Assembly (NCBI GenBank): GCA_963784575.1
Contig: CAWARU010000002.1
Coordinates: 419,961 to 483,960 of the forward strand
DNA from: CAWARU01 sp963784575
GTDB taxonomy: Bacteria; Pseudomonadota; Gammaproteobacteria; UBA6186; Azoamicaceae
Direction: 5' to 3'
Length of the DNA: 64,000 bases
Shown here: in pieces, positions 8,359 to 17,442 of the stretch
Layout: every line of letters starts with the position of its first letter
Numbering within the stretch: position 1 is the stretch's first letter
The notes under the pieces: model-generated
What the model saw: the letters and a program-made list of their open reading frames with translations, nothing else
What the model was told of the DNA's origin: nothing
Database searches by the model: none
Translations under genes and position numbers: made by a program

Positions 8359-10842
8359 TTAGCCAAACAAATATTTAACGGCAGCCTCGCCTTTTTCAAC
8401 AATTTCTTTTTCGGTTTCTATTGTCAGTAATGGAAGTGGTTTGTCTTTATAACAAGTCAAAAGATAATTATACATCCAGTGCACTGATTTGTGAGATAGC
8501 TCTTCACAAGCAAATTCTGAGCATTCCTTTGCCAATTCTTCATTGTATTTAATACTGGCGTATTCAGATACTTCTGCCTCTGGATTTAAAAACTCTGCAC
8601 CCGTATATTCAAAAATGATACATGTTAGGGATTTATTGAAAATCTGATTAAGTTCAGAAAATCGATTATAAATTTCTTTCAAAGCTCGGACCCAAAAAAA
8701 TGCTCTTGTTACTGTGCCATGTGCTGAATATCGCTGAAACCCAATATTATCAAGTAAAAAATGAAGTTTATTCGAACAGCCAACAAATGGTTTTGAAAGG
8801 CTACATTGCTCTGGAACTATTTCTATTAAAATTTTTGCCGTGGTGACAGGATCATTCGAATACTCCAAATAATTAAGGAAGGACTTAGAATACCTCGGAT
8901 CATTTAAATTAGCGCCTTTTTCAAATAAACATTTAAAGACGTCTAAAGAAGCATTCTTTTTGATAGCCATAGCTAGCGGTGTGTCATCTTCATCATAATC
9001 CTGTTCAACATTAACACCCTTTTTACATAGAAGTATTGCAACATCATTCCGACTTTTCTTTATGGCAAGAGACAAAATCGAATGTCTCTCGTCTTTGCTT
9101 GTATATTGATCATAAGTATATTTATCATCTGTCAAATCTTCATCGAGTAAGAACTCAAAAACCGCAATCGGTGCTTTATTTTTTAAGGCCAATTGAAAAG
9201 CAGATTTATCTTTCCTTTTGGCAAGGGCGTGATTATATTTCAAGTCTATGCCTAATTTTTGTAAGAAATGGATCGCTGCTTGTGTTTTTTGAATTTTATT
9301 TGTGTGGGCACCCTCTTGCTGCAAGTGCCCTTGAATTAAATTCAACAATAACTGCTGTTTGGTCCGAATATCTAATAAGTCCATAGACAAAACTTGATGA
9401 AGTTCCGGTGTCATTTTTGCCAAAAATTGACCCTCTTTCGCATTTTGTAATATTTCATTTTTAAGCTTGACAATTCCAAATTCGGCATGCATTTTTGCCA
9501 GAGGATACTGCTTTTTATGATAAAGCCTTAATCGATTTCTTAGACTATCGCGAATTATCTTCACTATCTCTTCGTAACTATATAATTCCGGATATACGGC
9601 AGATTTCTTGAGCTTATCCAACATTTCACAAAGTGTCTTTTTGTGAGAATCAGCCAATTCAGGTGTCACTTTATTAGCTGTTTGTGTTATGATTATCGCA
9701 AGTATTGGATCTTCGCAATTTACTGTTGTAGATTGCGTTAATTTACAATATTTCTCTGCTATGCTCTTTACAAGATCTGGCAGCATTGCTTCGAATGGTT
9801 TCAATGATCCCAATACTTTATTGGTTTCAAAGAACACTTCCGGATTAGGATGTCCCATTAAATGTCCCCTCCTACCATTTTCTAGAAACTCGAAAGGGTC
9901 ATTGCCATTAATATCTTGACTATAAGGAGATGCACCTGCGTCCATTAATAGCTGGGCGCCATACGTCTCCCAACCATACATTGCATAATGTAGCGGGGTG
10001 GATTTTTCTTTCAACAGACACATATCTGCTCCATAACTCACAAAAGGATAAAGATCTACCCGAGGTCCTATCTGAGACATCGTAACCGGTTGATTGATAT
10101 TCGCGCCATGAAGAATAAAATACTCTAAAAATCTTTTTCCAAAAATCAGACTGGTTTCGTATTGTTTATCTGCACATAACTCTGCACACCAATGTAAAAC
10201 AGTTTCACCGTAGTAATTAGTAGCATTAATATCTGCTTTATTGGCGAGCAGCAATTGTACAATGCTTAAGGTTTTTCTTATTATTTCGTCTAGTCCTTTT
10301 TTATCAATGAGTACTTTGGGTTCGCCATTTTTTTTCATAACAATTTCATCATTTTTCCTCACATAGGGACGTAAATCCCTATTGCTGTATTTTTGTTGAC
10401 CTCCTTTAATCGCATAATGCAGGGGAGTTCCATGAACCATAGGCATATAATATTGCGTATGATCTTTCCCGTTTCGTTTTGTATACTCGGGACTTTGATT
10501 GGTTTTTAAATTAACATTCGCACCGTTTTGAATTAAGAATTCGACAACCTCAACTTGTAAAGAATTGGCGGCGATATGTAAAGGGCCGCCACCTTGGCCA
10601 TCGATGAGTATATTCACATCGGCACCGCGCTCGATTAACAGTTTTAGGGTTGCTACATGTTTATTGAGCACAGCAAGATGACAGGCCGTGATACCTGGGT
10701 GATATTCAGAATTTGTGTTTTTATCTCTGTATACCGTTGTCGATTTGCTATTGACATCAACGCCTTCGTCGAGAAGTTTTTTAATTGTTGTATTATCCCC
10801 TTTATTGGCTGCTTCTAACAAGGCTTCAATCGTTGTACTCAT
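8359..10842 (-). CDS. Large ankyrin-repeat protein
   Basis: This is an approximately 827-residue protein. The N-terminal third carries canonical ankyrin units: EALLEAANKGDNTTIKKLLD, ACHLAVLNKHVATLKLLIE, GPLHIAANSLQVEVVEFLI, GTPLHYAIKGG, TVLHWCAEL and TPLHYAMYGWETYGAQLLMD. The middle (about 330-520) is a helical region without clear repeats, and a second ankyrin group lies at about 545-680 (LSLAIKKSRNDVAILL, TPLAMAIKKNASLDVFKCL). The C-terminal 140 residues are not recognised. ATG 10842, with GGGA about 8 nt upstream, is preferred over GTG 10848. There is no signal peptide. It is convergent with the 6857-8347 frame. An effector or protein-scaffold role is inference. Confidence 0.87.
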   Translation of the reverse strand: MSTTIEALLEAANKGDNTTIKKLLDEGVDVNSKSTTVYRDKNTNSEYHPGITACHLAVLNKHVATLKLLIERGADVNILIDGQGGGPLHIAANSLQVEVVEFLIQNGANVNLKTNQSPEYTKRNGKDHTQYYMPMVHGTPLHYAIKGGQQKYSNRDLRPYVRKNDEIVMKKNGEPKVLIDKKGLDEIIRKTLSIVQLLLANKADINATNYYGETVLHWCAELCADKQYETSLIFGKRFLEYFILHGANINQPVTMSQIGPRVDLYPFVSYGADMCLLKEKSTPLHYAMYGWETYGAQLLMDAGASPYSQDINGNDPFEFLENGRRGHLMGHPNPEVFFETNKVLGSLKPFEAMLPDLVKSIAEKYCKLTQSTTVNCEDPILAIIITQTANKVTPELADSHKKTLCEMLDKLKKSAVYPELYSYEEIVKIIRDSLRNRLRLYHKKQYPLAKMHAEFGIVKLKNEILQNAKEGQFLAKMTPELHQVLSMDLLDIRTKQQLLLNLIQGHLQQEGAHTNKIQKTQAAIHFLQKLGIDLKYNHALAKRKDKSAFQLALKNKAPIAVFEFLLDEDLTDDKYTYDQYTSKDERHSILSLAIKKSRNDVAILLCKKGVNVEQDYDEDDTPLAMAIKKNASLDVFKCLFEKGANLNDPRYSKSFLNYLEYSNDPVTTAKILIEIVPEQCSLSKPFVGCSNKLHFLLDNIGFQRYSAHGTVTRAFFWVRALKEIYNRFSELNQIFNKSLTCIIFEYTGAEFLNPEAEVSEYASIKYNEELAKECSEFACEELSHKSVHWMYNYLLTCYKDKPLPLLTIETEKEIVEKGEAAVKYLFG

Positions 10843-10937
10843 CTTCACATCCCATAATTTTAATAAAAAAACAATTAAATCAGATAACTAAAGCTATGTC
10901 AATATCCATATCAAGGCATATTCATATCAAGTCTTTT

Positions 10938-10966
10938 TTGGAGTTTTGGTATTTTTTGGGTATTCT
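10938..10966 (+). promoter_or_regulatory. Predicted sigma-70 promoter of alr
   Basis: TTGGAG (10938-10943) and TATTCT (10961-10966) are separated by 17 bp and lie about 50 bp before the alanine racemase ATG at 11018. It is a prediction from consensus only. Confidence 0.4.
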
Positions 10967-11017
10967 ATAAAATAAAAATGTACTGATTTATTATGTGTGA
11001 GGATTAATGAGGTTTAC

Positions 11018-12181
11018 ATGGAACACTACTCCCCTATTCCCTATGGCCATCCTGCCTGGGTTGAAATTAACTTAGATCAATTCAAGCAAAATCTTCAAGG
11101 TATCAAACAATTTATTGGCAATCGGCGCATTTGCATTGCGATTAAGTCAAATGCCTATGGCCATGGTCTGATACCCATTGGCCGGGCTGCTGTCGAAGCA
11201 AAAGTAGATTACCTAGCTGTCTCCTGCTTAAAAGAAGGCGCTGAGCTCCGAAATGCGGGTATTATGATTCCTATTTTGGTGTTAGGTGCCATCCACGAGG
11301 AACAAATCCCAGAACTCCTTTCCTATCAATTAGAATTCACAATTTCTTCAGCCTATAAAGCCAAGCTTACAGCCAAAAAATGCCAGGAGCTCAATCAAAA
11401 AGGCAAAATCCATGTTGAAATTGATACTGGCATGCAGCGAACCGGGGTTCGACCAGAAACCGGAGTTGAATTGCTGGATTATATCTATAGTATGAAATGC
11501 TTTGATGTGGTTGGAATATATTCACACCTTGCTACGGCAGATAGACCGAACGATACTTTTGCCAAACAGCAAATTCAGGCTTTCACAAAATTTATTAAAG
11601 AAAATGTCACCGATAAAAATCGAAACCTTATCTGTCATTTGGCAAATTCCGGTGGTCTTTGCTACTACCCAGAATCTCATTTGGACATGGTGAGACCCGG
11701 TTTGCTTGCCTTTGGCTATTTTCCTAATGCAATAAGCCCCAGTGAAACCTTAGGAAATTCATTGCAGCTCATTAAACCTTGTTTTTCTGTCAAAGCTAAA
11801 ATTGCTTACTTTAAAGTAGTCGAGGCAGGACAAGGCATCAGTTATAACCACCGCTATATGACGAGCGAACGAACCCGTATCGTCACAGTTCCTATTGGGT
11901 ATGGCGATGGATTGAGGCGTTCCCTCTCCAACTGCGGACAATGTTTGATCAATGGTCGAAAATACCAAATTTCAGGTACTATTTGTATGGATCAATTCAT
12001 GGTTGATATCCACAACAACGAAGCGCATGTGGGCGACGAGGTAACTCTTATCGGTCAGCAGGGAGTGGAGGAAATAACTTTAGATGAGATGTCTCGGCTT
12101 TGTGATACCATTCCTTATGAAATCTTGTGCGGATTTAATGATCGGCTGCCGCGGTATTACGTCACGACAGCTGCAAATTAA
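11018..12181 (+). CDS. alr: Alanine racemase
   Basis: This is a 387-residue fold-type III PLP enzyme that interconverts L- and D-alanine, supplying D-Ala for peptidoglycan. The PLP lysine is K43 in AIKSNAYGHG. The second catalytic base, a Tyr, lies in the GISYNHRYM block, followed by the IGYGDG loop. The C-terminal beta domain carries GTICMDQFMVD and DEVTLIG. Length and motif order match the family. GAGG 5 nt upstream favours ATG 11018; an in-frame GTG at 10997 lacks a better site. It is a single gene followed by a REP-like palindrome. Its presence indicates the organism makes its own peptidoglycan precursors. Confidence 0.95.
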   Translation: MEHYSPIPYGHPAWVEINLDQFKQNLQGIKQFIGNRRICIAIKSNAYGHGLIPIGRAAVEAKVDYLAVSCLKEGAELRNAGIMIPILVLGAIHEEQIPELLSYQLEFTISSAYKAKLTAKKCQELNQKGKIHVEIDTGMQRTGVRPETGVELLDYIYSMKCFDVVGIYSHLATADRPNDTFAKQQIQAFTKFIKENVTDKNRNLICHLANSGGLCYYPESHLDMVRPGLLAFGYFPNAISPSETLGNSLQLIKPCFSVKAKIAYFKVVEAGQGISYNHRYMTSERTRIVTVPIGYGDGLRRSLSNCGQCLINGRKYQISGTICMDQFMVDIHNNEAHVGDEVTLIGQQGVEEITLDEMSRLCDTIPYEILCGFNDRLPRYYVTTAAN

Positions 12182-12206
12182 AATGCAAGATCTTGATTTT
12201 TTATAG

Positions 12207-12226
12207 ATTCCCGCCTCCGCGGGAAT
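12207..12226. repeat. REP-like palindrome, copy 2
   Basis: ATTCCCGC (12207-12214) and GCGGGAAT (12219-12226) flank a CTCC loop. The core is the same as in the 3196 palindrome but the arms are shorter. It sits 26 bp after the alr stop and may serve as a terminator. Confidence 0.6.
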
Positions 12227-12364
12227 ATAGCAAGCTAAATAAGTTATTTTAGAAAGCTAATAAATAAAGCATTTCAAGTTGAATCTCTTGGATAAAATGA
12301 TTACTATTTGGAACTCGAGATAATGATTAGTAACTAAGAGGTTACTTTGATGGGGGATACTTAA

Positions 12365-13462
12365 ATGAAAGCCAACATCCAAGGATTTATTTTTTACATT
12401 GTTTCTGCACTGCTGTTTCTCTGGATACCAAATATAGCGTCTGGAGCATCGCAAGCAACAACAAATATCACTCAGGATACAAAAGCAGGATCGATCAGCA
12501 AGCCTAGTGAAAAAAAGAAAGTACTTCGCATCTACACTACCCGATCACTGTCTAGAACCATCGAAAAATATATCCTGAAAGATTTTGAAGCCACGCACAA
12601 TTGCAAGCTAGAATTCATCAGCACACAAGGCATCGAAACGATTCTGACCGAAATTCAAATTTCAAAAAAACCCAGGGGAGATCTTATACTCGGATTAAAT
12701 TATGATGCTTGCAGAACAGCACGATTGAAAAAATACTTAAAGCCTCATCAAACAATGCTGGGGAATATCTCGAAACTCGAACTTCCTATCGCTTGGACAG
12801 ACCCGTATTTAATTCCTATCCAATTTGGTTTTATAAGCTTTGTCTACGATAAAAATAAGATTGAATTCCCGCCTAAAAGTTTTGAAGAACTTGCCGCAGG
12901 CAAGTATAAGGTAATATTGAGTGATCCAAGAACAAGCACTACAGGGCAAAGTCTTCTTTTTTGGATAAAGTCAGTTTATGATAACAATGCGGCACAATTT
13001 TGGCAGCGATTGAAACCCAATATCCTAACCTTCACCAGAAGCTGGAGCGAGGCCTATAGTTTATTTCTAAAGGGCGAGGCTCCCATCGTGCTGAGCTACA
13101 CTACTTCAGAGTTATATCATAAGTTACAAGAAAAAAATGACAACATTGCAGCAAGTCATTTTCAAGAAGGACAGTATCTGGAGGTACTTGTTGCAGCAGT
13201 TCTGAACAACTCCGAAAACCACGAACTGGCATCGAAACTGCTCGCTGAGTTACTGAATGAACCTTTCCAAAAAGCCTGTGTATTTGGCAGCTGGAACTAT
13301 CCAGTCAGGCATTTTGAATCACTTCCCATTGAGTTCAAACGCTTTCCTGTTTTTGTAACAGAAAAATATGCTTCAGGTACTGAGAATGATAAATTTTCAG
13401 AGGATTGGGATAGCTTCAAGCAAAAGGCTTTGGATGAATGGCTGGAAGCGCTTTCCTCATGA
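12365..13462 (+). CDS. thiB: Thiamine ABC transporter, periplasmic binding protein
   Basis: This is a 365-residue protein with a signal peptide (hydrophobic segment about residues 8-27, cleavage near SGA). ThiB-specific blocks are present in order: LRIYTTRSL, DLILGLNYDA, FGFISFVYDKNKI, LSDPRTSTTGQSLLFWI, SWSEAYSLFLKGEAPIVLSY and EGQYLEVLVAAV. It captures thiamine, TMP or TPP in the periplasm and delivers it to ThiPQ. A 40-residue Thr/Ser/Lys-rich segment between the signal and the mature domain is longer than in E. coli. GGGGGA lies 10 nt before the ATG. It is the first gene of thiBPQ. I see no TPP riboswitch in the 183-bp leader. Confidence 0.93.
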   Translation: MKANIQGFIFYIVSALLFLWIPNIASGASQATTNITQDTKAGSISKPSEKKKVLRIYTTRSLSRTIEKYILKDFEATHNCKLEFISTQGIETILTEIQISKKPRGDLILGLNYDACRTARLKKYLKPHQTMLGNISKLELPIAWTDPYLIPIQFGFISFVYDKNKIEFPPKSFEELAAGKYKVILSDPRTSTTGQSLLFWIKSVYDNNAAQFWQRLKPNILTFTRSWSEAYSLFLKGEAPIVLSYTTSELYHKLQEKNDNIAASHFQEGQYLEVLVAAVLNNSENHELASKLLAELLNEPFQKACVFGSWNYPVRHFESLPIEFKRFPVFVTEKYASGTENDKFSEDWDSFKQKALDEWLEALSS

Positions 13463-13511
13463 TAGTTAACCTCATGATAGCTAATAATTTAATAAGAGCG
13501 ATATCCTCATT

Positions 13512-15155
13512 ATGAATGCAATGCTCTACAAAGTAGACAAAGTACCAAAAGTAGAACTCTCGAAAAATCCGCTAAATTTAAAAAAGATCTGCATCTCTGC
13601 AAGTCTTTTGACTTTGAACGCCGCGATCTTTAGCTCGCTCTTCTATTTATGCATGACAGCATTTAATAGTGATTCTTTCATATTCTCAAAAATCTACTAT
13701 AAAAGAGTGCTTTATTTTACCATTGCGCAGGCAGTTATCTCTGGCACTCTTTGTGTTGTTTTGAGTCTTTTCTTTTTGCCAAGTCTCTTCAACCCATTCT
13801 TTAAGCGCGGTGAAAAATATTTTTGGTCTATCCTCTCACTCTCCTATTTTACCCCTTTTTTAATTGCCGCACTGGCCCTCATTAAAATTTTTGGGCAAAA
13901 TGGTTATATTTCACATTTTTGCAGTAATATAGGCATCCCCTATCAAAGCTTTCTTTATGGCATGGGCGGTATTATCTTCACACATATTTTCTTCTATCTG
14001 CCCCTCTCCATCAAGATATTGCGACGCAGTTTATGTTTCTTGCCGGAAAATAATGTAAAATTAAGCCAGATGCTGGGTGTTTCCAAATTCAAATTCTGGA
14101 CCCAAGTGGTATTTCCGTTTCTTTCGGCTGATATCCTGCGTGTTTTTTCTCTGATTACGCTTTTTTGTTTGAGAAGTTTTACCACAGTTCTTATCTTTGG
14201 CGGCGGATCACCCGCCAACAACACCTTGGAAATTGCCTTGTATCAAACCCTGCAATTTGAAGGCAATCAAAATCACTTTGCACAAATTGCCTTGGCACAA
14301 TTTCTCATCAATTCAGCATTTTTTTCCTTAAATCTCTTTTCGCAAAAGATTTCACCCAAAAACTATCTGCCTTGTTTTGGCACAGAACTCGCGCACTATA
14401 GTACCTCCTTTTTTTGGATCTTCGGCCTTATCGCATTCTTCTGCATTGCCATTGGAGGTGTTTTTCTCGATGGTCTTTTGCCTTTATCACATTTCTTGTC
14501 GATCGTCAGTGATAAAGTCATCATGAGTTGTGCCTTGAAAAATCTGGCTCTCGGCATACTGGTTGCTGTACTGACTCTCGGACTATGCTTCTTGTTATTC
14601 CATGGCCATCTTTTAGCAAAGCTTAAGAATTCCTATAAAAGATGGCCAGTTCTGAATTTTGAAGTTTTTGGTTTCTATACCTTAATTTTTTCACCCCTAG
14701 TTATCGCAACCTGTCTTTTCTATCTGGTTAGGAGTTTTGCCTACGAAAATTGGACTCTTTATTTATGTTTGGCTCTTCTGCAAATCGGTACTTTCTTGCC
14801 TTACGTGTATCAAATATTTTCCAGTGTCTATGCCAAACAAAGGAAAAAATACGATATGCTCTGCAAGTCGATGGGCATCGAAGGCGTTAAAAGATTTATT
14901 TTGATCGACTTTCCACACCTAAAGGCAATGCTTGGTTTCTGTACGGCCACCATTGTAATATTTTCTTTAGGTGATGCGAGAAGCTTCTTATTCTTTAATA
15001 TTGGCAATGACTCGACTCTCATCACGCTTTTATTTGATAAGATGAATGCCTATCAATTCAACGAGGCTGCTGCCCTGGCGAGTTTTATACTAATGCTCTG
15101 CCTTGGTATTTTTCTTACGACCTCTCGAATATTTGGAGTATACAAGGCAAAATGA
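13512..15155 (+). CDS. thiP: Thiamine ABC transporter permease
   Basis: This is a 547-residue integral membrane protein with about 12 hydrophobic segments in two homologous halves, as expected for ThiP, which is a fused dimer of binding-protein-dependent permease domains. EAA-type loops that contact the ATPase are visible at about residues 191-210 (LSQMLGVSKFKFWTQVVFP) and 450-470 (LCKSMGIEGVKRFILIDFP). It lies between thiB and thiQ, and its stop overlaps the thiQ start by four bases (ATGA), so translation is probably coupled. The upstream ribosome site is weak. Confidence 0.9.
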   Translation: MNAMLYKVDKVPKVELSKNPLNLKKICISASLLTLNAAIFSSLFYLCMTAFNSDSFIFSKIYYKRVLYFTIAQAVISGTLCVVLSLFFLPSLFNPFFKRGEKYFWSILSLSYFTPFLIAALALIKIFGQNGYISHFCSNIGIPYQSFLYGMGGIIFTHIFFYLPLSIKILRRSLCFLPENNVKLSQMLGVSKFKFWTQVVFPFLSADILRVFSLITLFCLRSFTTVLIFGGGSPANNTLEIALYQTLQFEGNQNHFAQIALAQFLINSAFFSLNLFSQKISPKNYLPCFGTELAHYSTSFFWIFGLIAFFCIAIGGVFLDGLLPLSHFLSIVSDKVIMSCALKNLALGILVAVLTLGLCFLLFHGHLLAKLKNSYKRWPVLNFEVFGFYTLIFSPLVIATCLFYLVRSFAYENWTLYLCLALLQIGTFLPYVYQIFSSVYAKQRKKYDMLCKSMGIEGVKRFILIDFPHLKAMLGFCTATIVIFSLGDARSFLFFNIGNDSTLITLLFDKMNAYQFNEAAALASFILMLCLGIFLTTSRIFGVYKAK

Positions 15156-15970
15156 TTAGATTCGAAAACTTGAAATTTCAATATTCTGATACCGATTCAG
15201 AGAAAAGAGAGGTTGCAAAGCCTCTAAGTGCGACAGAGCATCATGGAACTCTGCGACCAGAGCTCGAACATTGCTACCATTTTGCGGTACCGCAGCATGA
15301 TCGTATTGGAGTATTTGGCGCGAATGGCTCTGGCAAAACCACCCTATTTTCCTTATTTTCTGGCTTGCTTGCGGCAAGTGCAGGTGATATTAGTATAGGA
15401 GACCAGAGCATCTTGGGACTGTCGCCACATTTACGGGGCATCTCCATGATTTTCCAGAACTACAATTTATTTGAACATTTGAATATTGCGCAAAATTTAA
15501 ATCTGGTAGCAAAATTAGCCAAGGATTCTAATCATTCTAAGGATTCCGGACAATCCAAATATTTTTCAAGTGATCATACAGAGCCACAAGATCTCATCCA
15601 ATATTATCTCGAAAAAGTTGGCATTGCTCCGCTCTACCGCAAAAAACCGAGTGAGATCTCAGGTGGAGAAAGGCAAAAAGCAAGCCTGGTTCGATCACTT
15701 ATTGAACAAAAAGGCATTTTACTCTACGATGAACCCCTTTCAGCGCTGGATCCACAATCCAGAACCTCAATCATGGAATTTCTGCTGACAGAAGTTCTGC
15801 GCAATCAACAAACTTTGTTTATAGTGGGACACAATCCATTGGAGTTAAAGCCTTATCTTAATAAGGTTATTTATTTGGTTGATTGTCGAGTTTATTTTGT
15901 AGGAACTATTGATGAATTTTTAAGCTCCGATGATCCAAAGATCATTTCTTATTTTAAGAAAGAACCTTAG
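15152..15970 (+). CDS. thiQ: Thiamine ABC transporter ATP-binding protein
   Basis: This is a 272-residue ABC ATPase. It has Walker A GANGSGKT near residue 57, a Q-loop in ISMIFQNYNLFEHL, the signature ISGGERQKASLVRSL, Walker B ILLYDEPLSALDP and the switch His in IVGHNP. It powers ThiBP. Compared with the roughly 232-residue E. coli ThiQ it has two insertions: about 20 residues before Walker A, and a Ser/Lys/Asp/His low-complexity stretch at about 126-143 in the helical domain, encoded by short repeats. Its last 17 bases overlap the convergent DUF1543 gene. Confidence 0.9.
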   Translation: MIRFENLKFQYSDTDSEKREVAKPLSATEHHGTLRPELEHCYHFAVPQHDRIGVFGANGSGKTTLFSLFSGLLAASAGDISIGDQSILGLSPHLRGISMIFQNYNLFEHLNIAQNLNLVAKLAKDSNHSKDSGQSKYFSSDHTEPQDLIQYYLEKVGIAPLYRKKPSEISGGERQKASLVRSLIEQKGILLYDEPLSALDPQSRTSIMEFLLTEVLRNQQTLFIVGHNPLELKPYLNKVIYLVDCRVYFVGTIDEFLSSDDPKIISYFKKEP

Positions 15971-16487
15971 TTTTGTGCTCGATGGGAATATATTTGCAGG
16001 TAAATGCAAAGGGAATTGAAACCTCCGTTTCAGTCAAATGAATAAAATGAGATTTTTCTTCTGCAATATAATTTAGACAGAAACAATTTTCCACATCATA
16101 CAAATAATCGCGATGCGGTGAACCCCAATTGACAGTATTCTTTATTTGCTGCAATGCCCTGACTTTAGCATCTGATTCGTTCTCGGCAACCACAAAGATA
16201 TTTTCATGGAGCTCGGTAAAAATATTGGCATCATAGCCGCCCAAATTTACAAAAAAGAGTTTTTTAGAAGATTTGCTAGGTTTTTTTTCTAAGCTAATAC
16301 GATAACCATCTGCATAACTTAGCACGCCCCAGCAGTCAATGTGCAAGCTTTTCGGTACCCCCCACCATTCTTGCTTTAAGTCTTGGAATGTGTCTTCAAT
16401 CCGTTCGGCTACCACAAAGCGCATATCATGAAGTTCAATTAGAGAAGTTTCCATTTTTCCGCCTATATAGATCACAAATAGTTTCAT
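15954..16487 (-). CDS. DUF1543 protein
   Basis: This is a 177-residue protein with two copies of one motif, LFVIYIGGK near the N-terminus and LFFVNLGGYD in the middle. Each is followed by an E.H(D/E).(R/I)FVVAE(R/N) segment, which is the duplicated arrangement of DUF1543. The function is unknown. ATG 16487 is chosen because the homologous domain begins there. The frame extends upstream to 16622, but that extension looks non-coding. Its 3' end overlaps the end of thiQ on the other strand. Confidence 0.75.
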   Translation of the reverse strand: MKLFVIYIGGKMETSLIELHDMRFVVAERIEDTFQDLKQEWWGVPKSLHIDCWGVLSYADGYRISLEKKPSKSSKKLFFVNLGGYDANIFTELHENIFVVAENESDAKVRALQQIKNTVNWGSPHRDYLYDVENCFCLNYIAEEKSHFIHLTETEVSIPFAFTCKYIPIEHKTKVLS

Positions 16488-16682
16488 GAGGTGCACTCCA
16501 AAATTTGAATGACAATTGCCAGAAAATAGCACAAACAAACAATTGATGCTAGGAAATAGTAATAAAGTAATATTGTTTGGGTTATTGATAATTAGTGTTT
16601 GGAGGGAATATACACTTTTCATTTTGTTTTCTAGCTATACTATTATATTCAAGTTTTTCGTTTTGTGGTAAGATGGGACATT

Positions 16683-17198
16683 ATGACAGCAAAAATTTGG
16701 CAATATAAACCAGATAGAAATTGTCTGGAACAGGAAAATATCAATACCCCTCTAGAGAGAAACAGCGGGTTCAAAACCGTATTAGTTGGCGGCTGCTTTG
16801 ATATCATCCACTACGGACATCTGCAATTTTTGTCCCAGGCGAAAGCATTGGGAAATCATCTTATTATTGCATTGGAACCAGATGAAAAGATCTTACAGGC
16901 TAAAAAAAGGGCTCCTATTCATTCGATAGAACAACGAGCCGCAATTTTAGCAGAACTTCGTTTGGTGGATGAAATTGTCTTGCTGCCTGTTTTGAGGGGT
17001 TATGAAGAGTATTTGCAACTCGTTACGATACTGAAACCTGTATTTATTGCAGTTACAGAGGGTGACAGTCAATTAGAAAATAAAAGAAAGCAGGCAGAAG
17101 CTGCTGGCTCCCGCCTCGTGGTTGTTACGGATCATTTGGAGACCTTATCGAGTTCGAGAATTATCGTAGAAAATGCTGTTTATGCTTTAGATGAATAA
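16683..17198 (+). CDS. Cytidylyltransferase-like nucleotidyltransferase
   Basis: This is a 171-residue protein with the cytidylyltransferase HxGH motif in GGCFDIIHYGHLQFL and a C-terminal SSSRII in place of the usual ISTTxI. The arrangement matches the glycerol-3-phosphate cytidylyltransferase / HldE C-domain / RfaE2 family, which transfers CMP or AMP to a phosphorylated substrate. The substrate cannot be assigned because no heptose or teichoic gene is nearby. GGGA before ATG 16683 is preferred over GTG 16665. TATACT and TATTAT elements at about 16636-16645 could be the promoter. Confidence 0.75.
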   Translation: MTAKIWQYKPDRNCLEQENINTPLERNSGFKTVLVGGCFDIIHYGHLQFLSQAKALGNHLIIALEPDEKILQAKKRAPIHSIEQRAAILAELRLVDEIVLLPVLRGYEEYLQLVTILKPVFIAVTEGDSQLENKRKQAEAAGSRLVVVTDHLETLSSSRIIVENAVYALDE

Positions 17199-17442
17199 AG
17201 ATTAATAATTGAATAATTTATTAAGATAAAATGGAACAAATTGATTAAGATAGAGTGGAACTAATTCGAGGACTATAATTCAAATAAAAATAGAGATTTA
17301 GAAACAATAAGTGTATGTGCAAGTGAAAATATTAGAAGACTAGTGAGATTTTCTGGAAATATATTTATATTAATGTATTCTAGAAATATAAAACAAATAA
17401 CAAACATAATTACCATACTGAAATGATGGAGAATAATGAAAA

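Noticed and set aside
12176..12185. alr stop AAT TAA A as a sixth +1 junction.
   Set aside because: The protein is full length and the +1 frame closes after about 8 codons.
12182..12364. Possible TPP riboswitch before thiB (GGATAAAATGA and GATAATGA resemble the 3' part).
   Set aside because: The CTGAGA core, the GGGGTGC arm and the pairing needed for the P1/P3 stems are not visible.
16488..16622. N-terminal extension of the DUF1543 protein.
   Set aside because: The extension is hydrophobic and unlike the family, and the conserved domain starts at ATG 16487.
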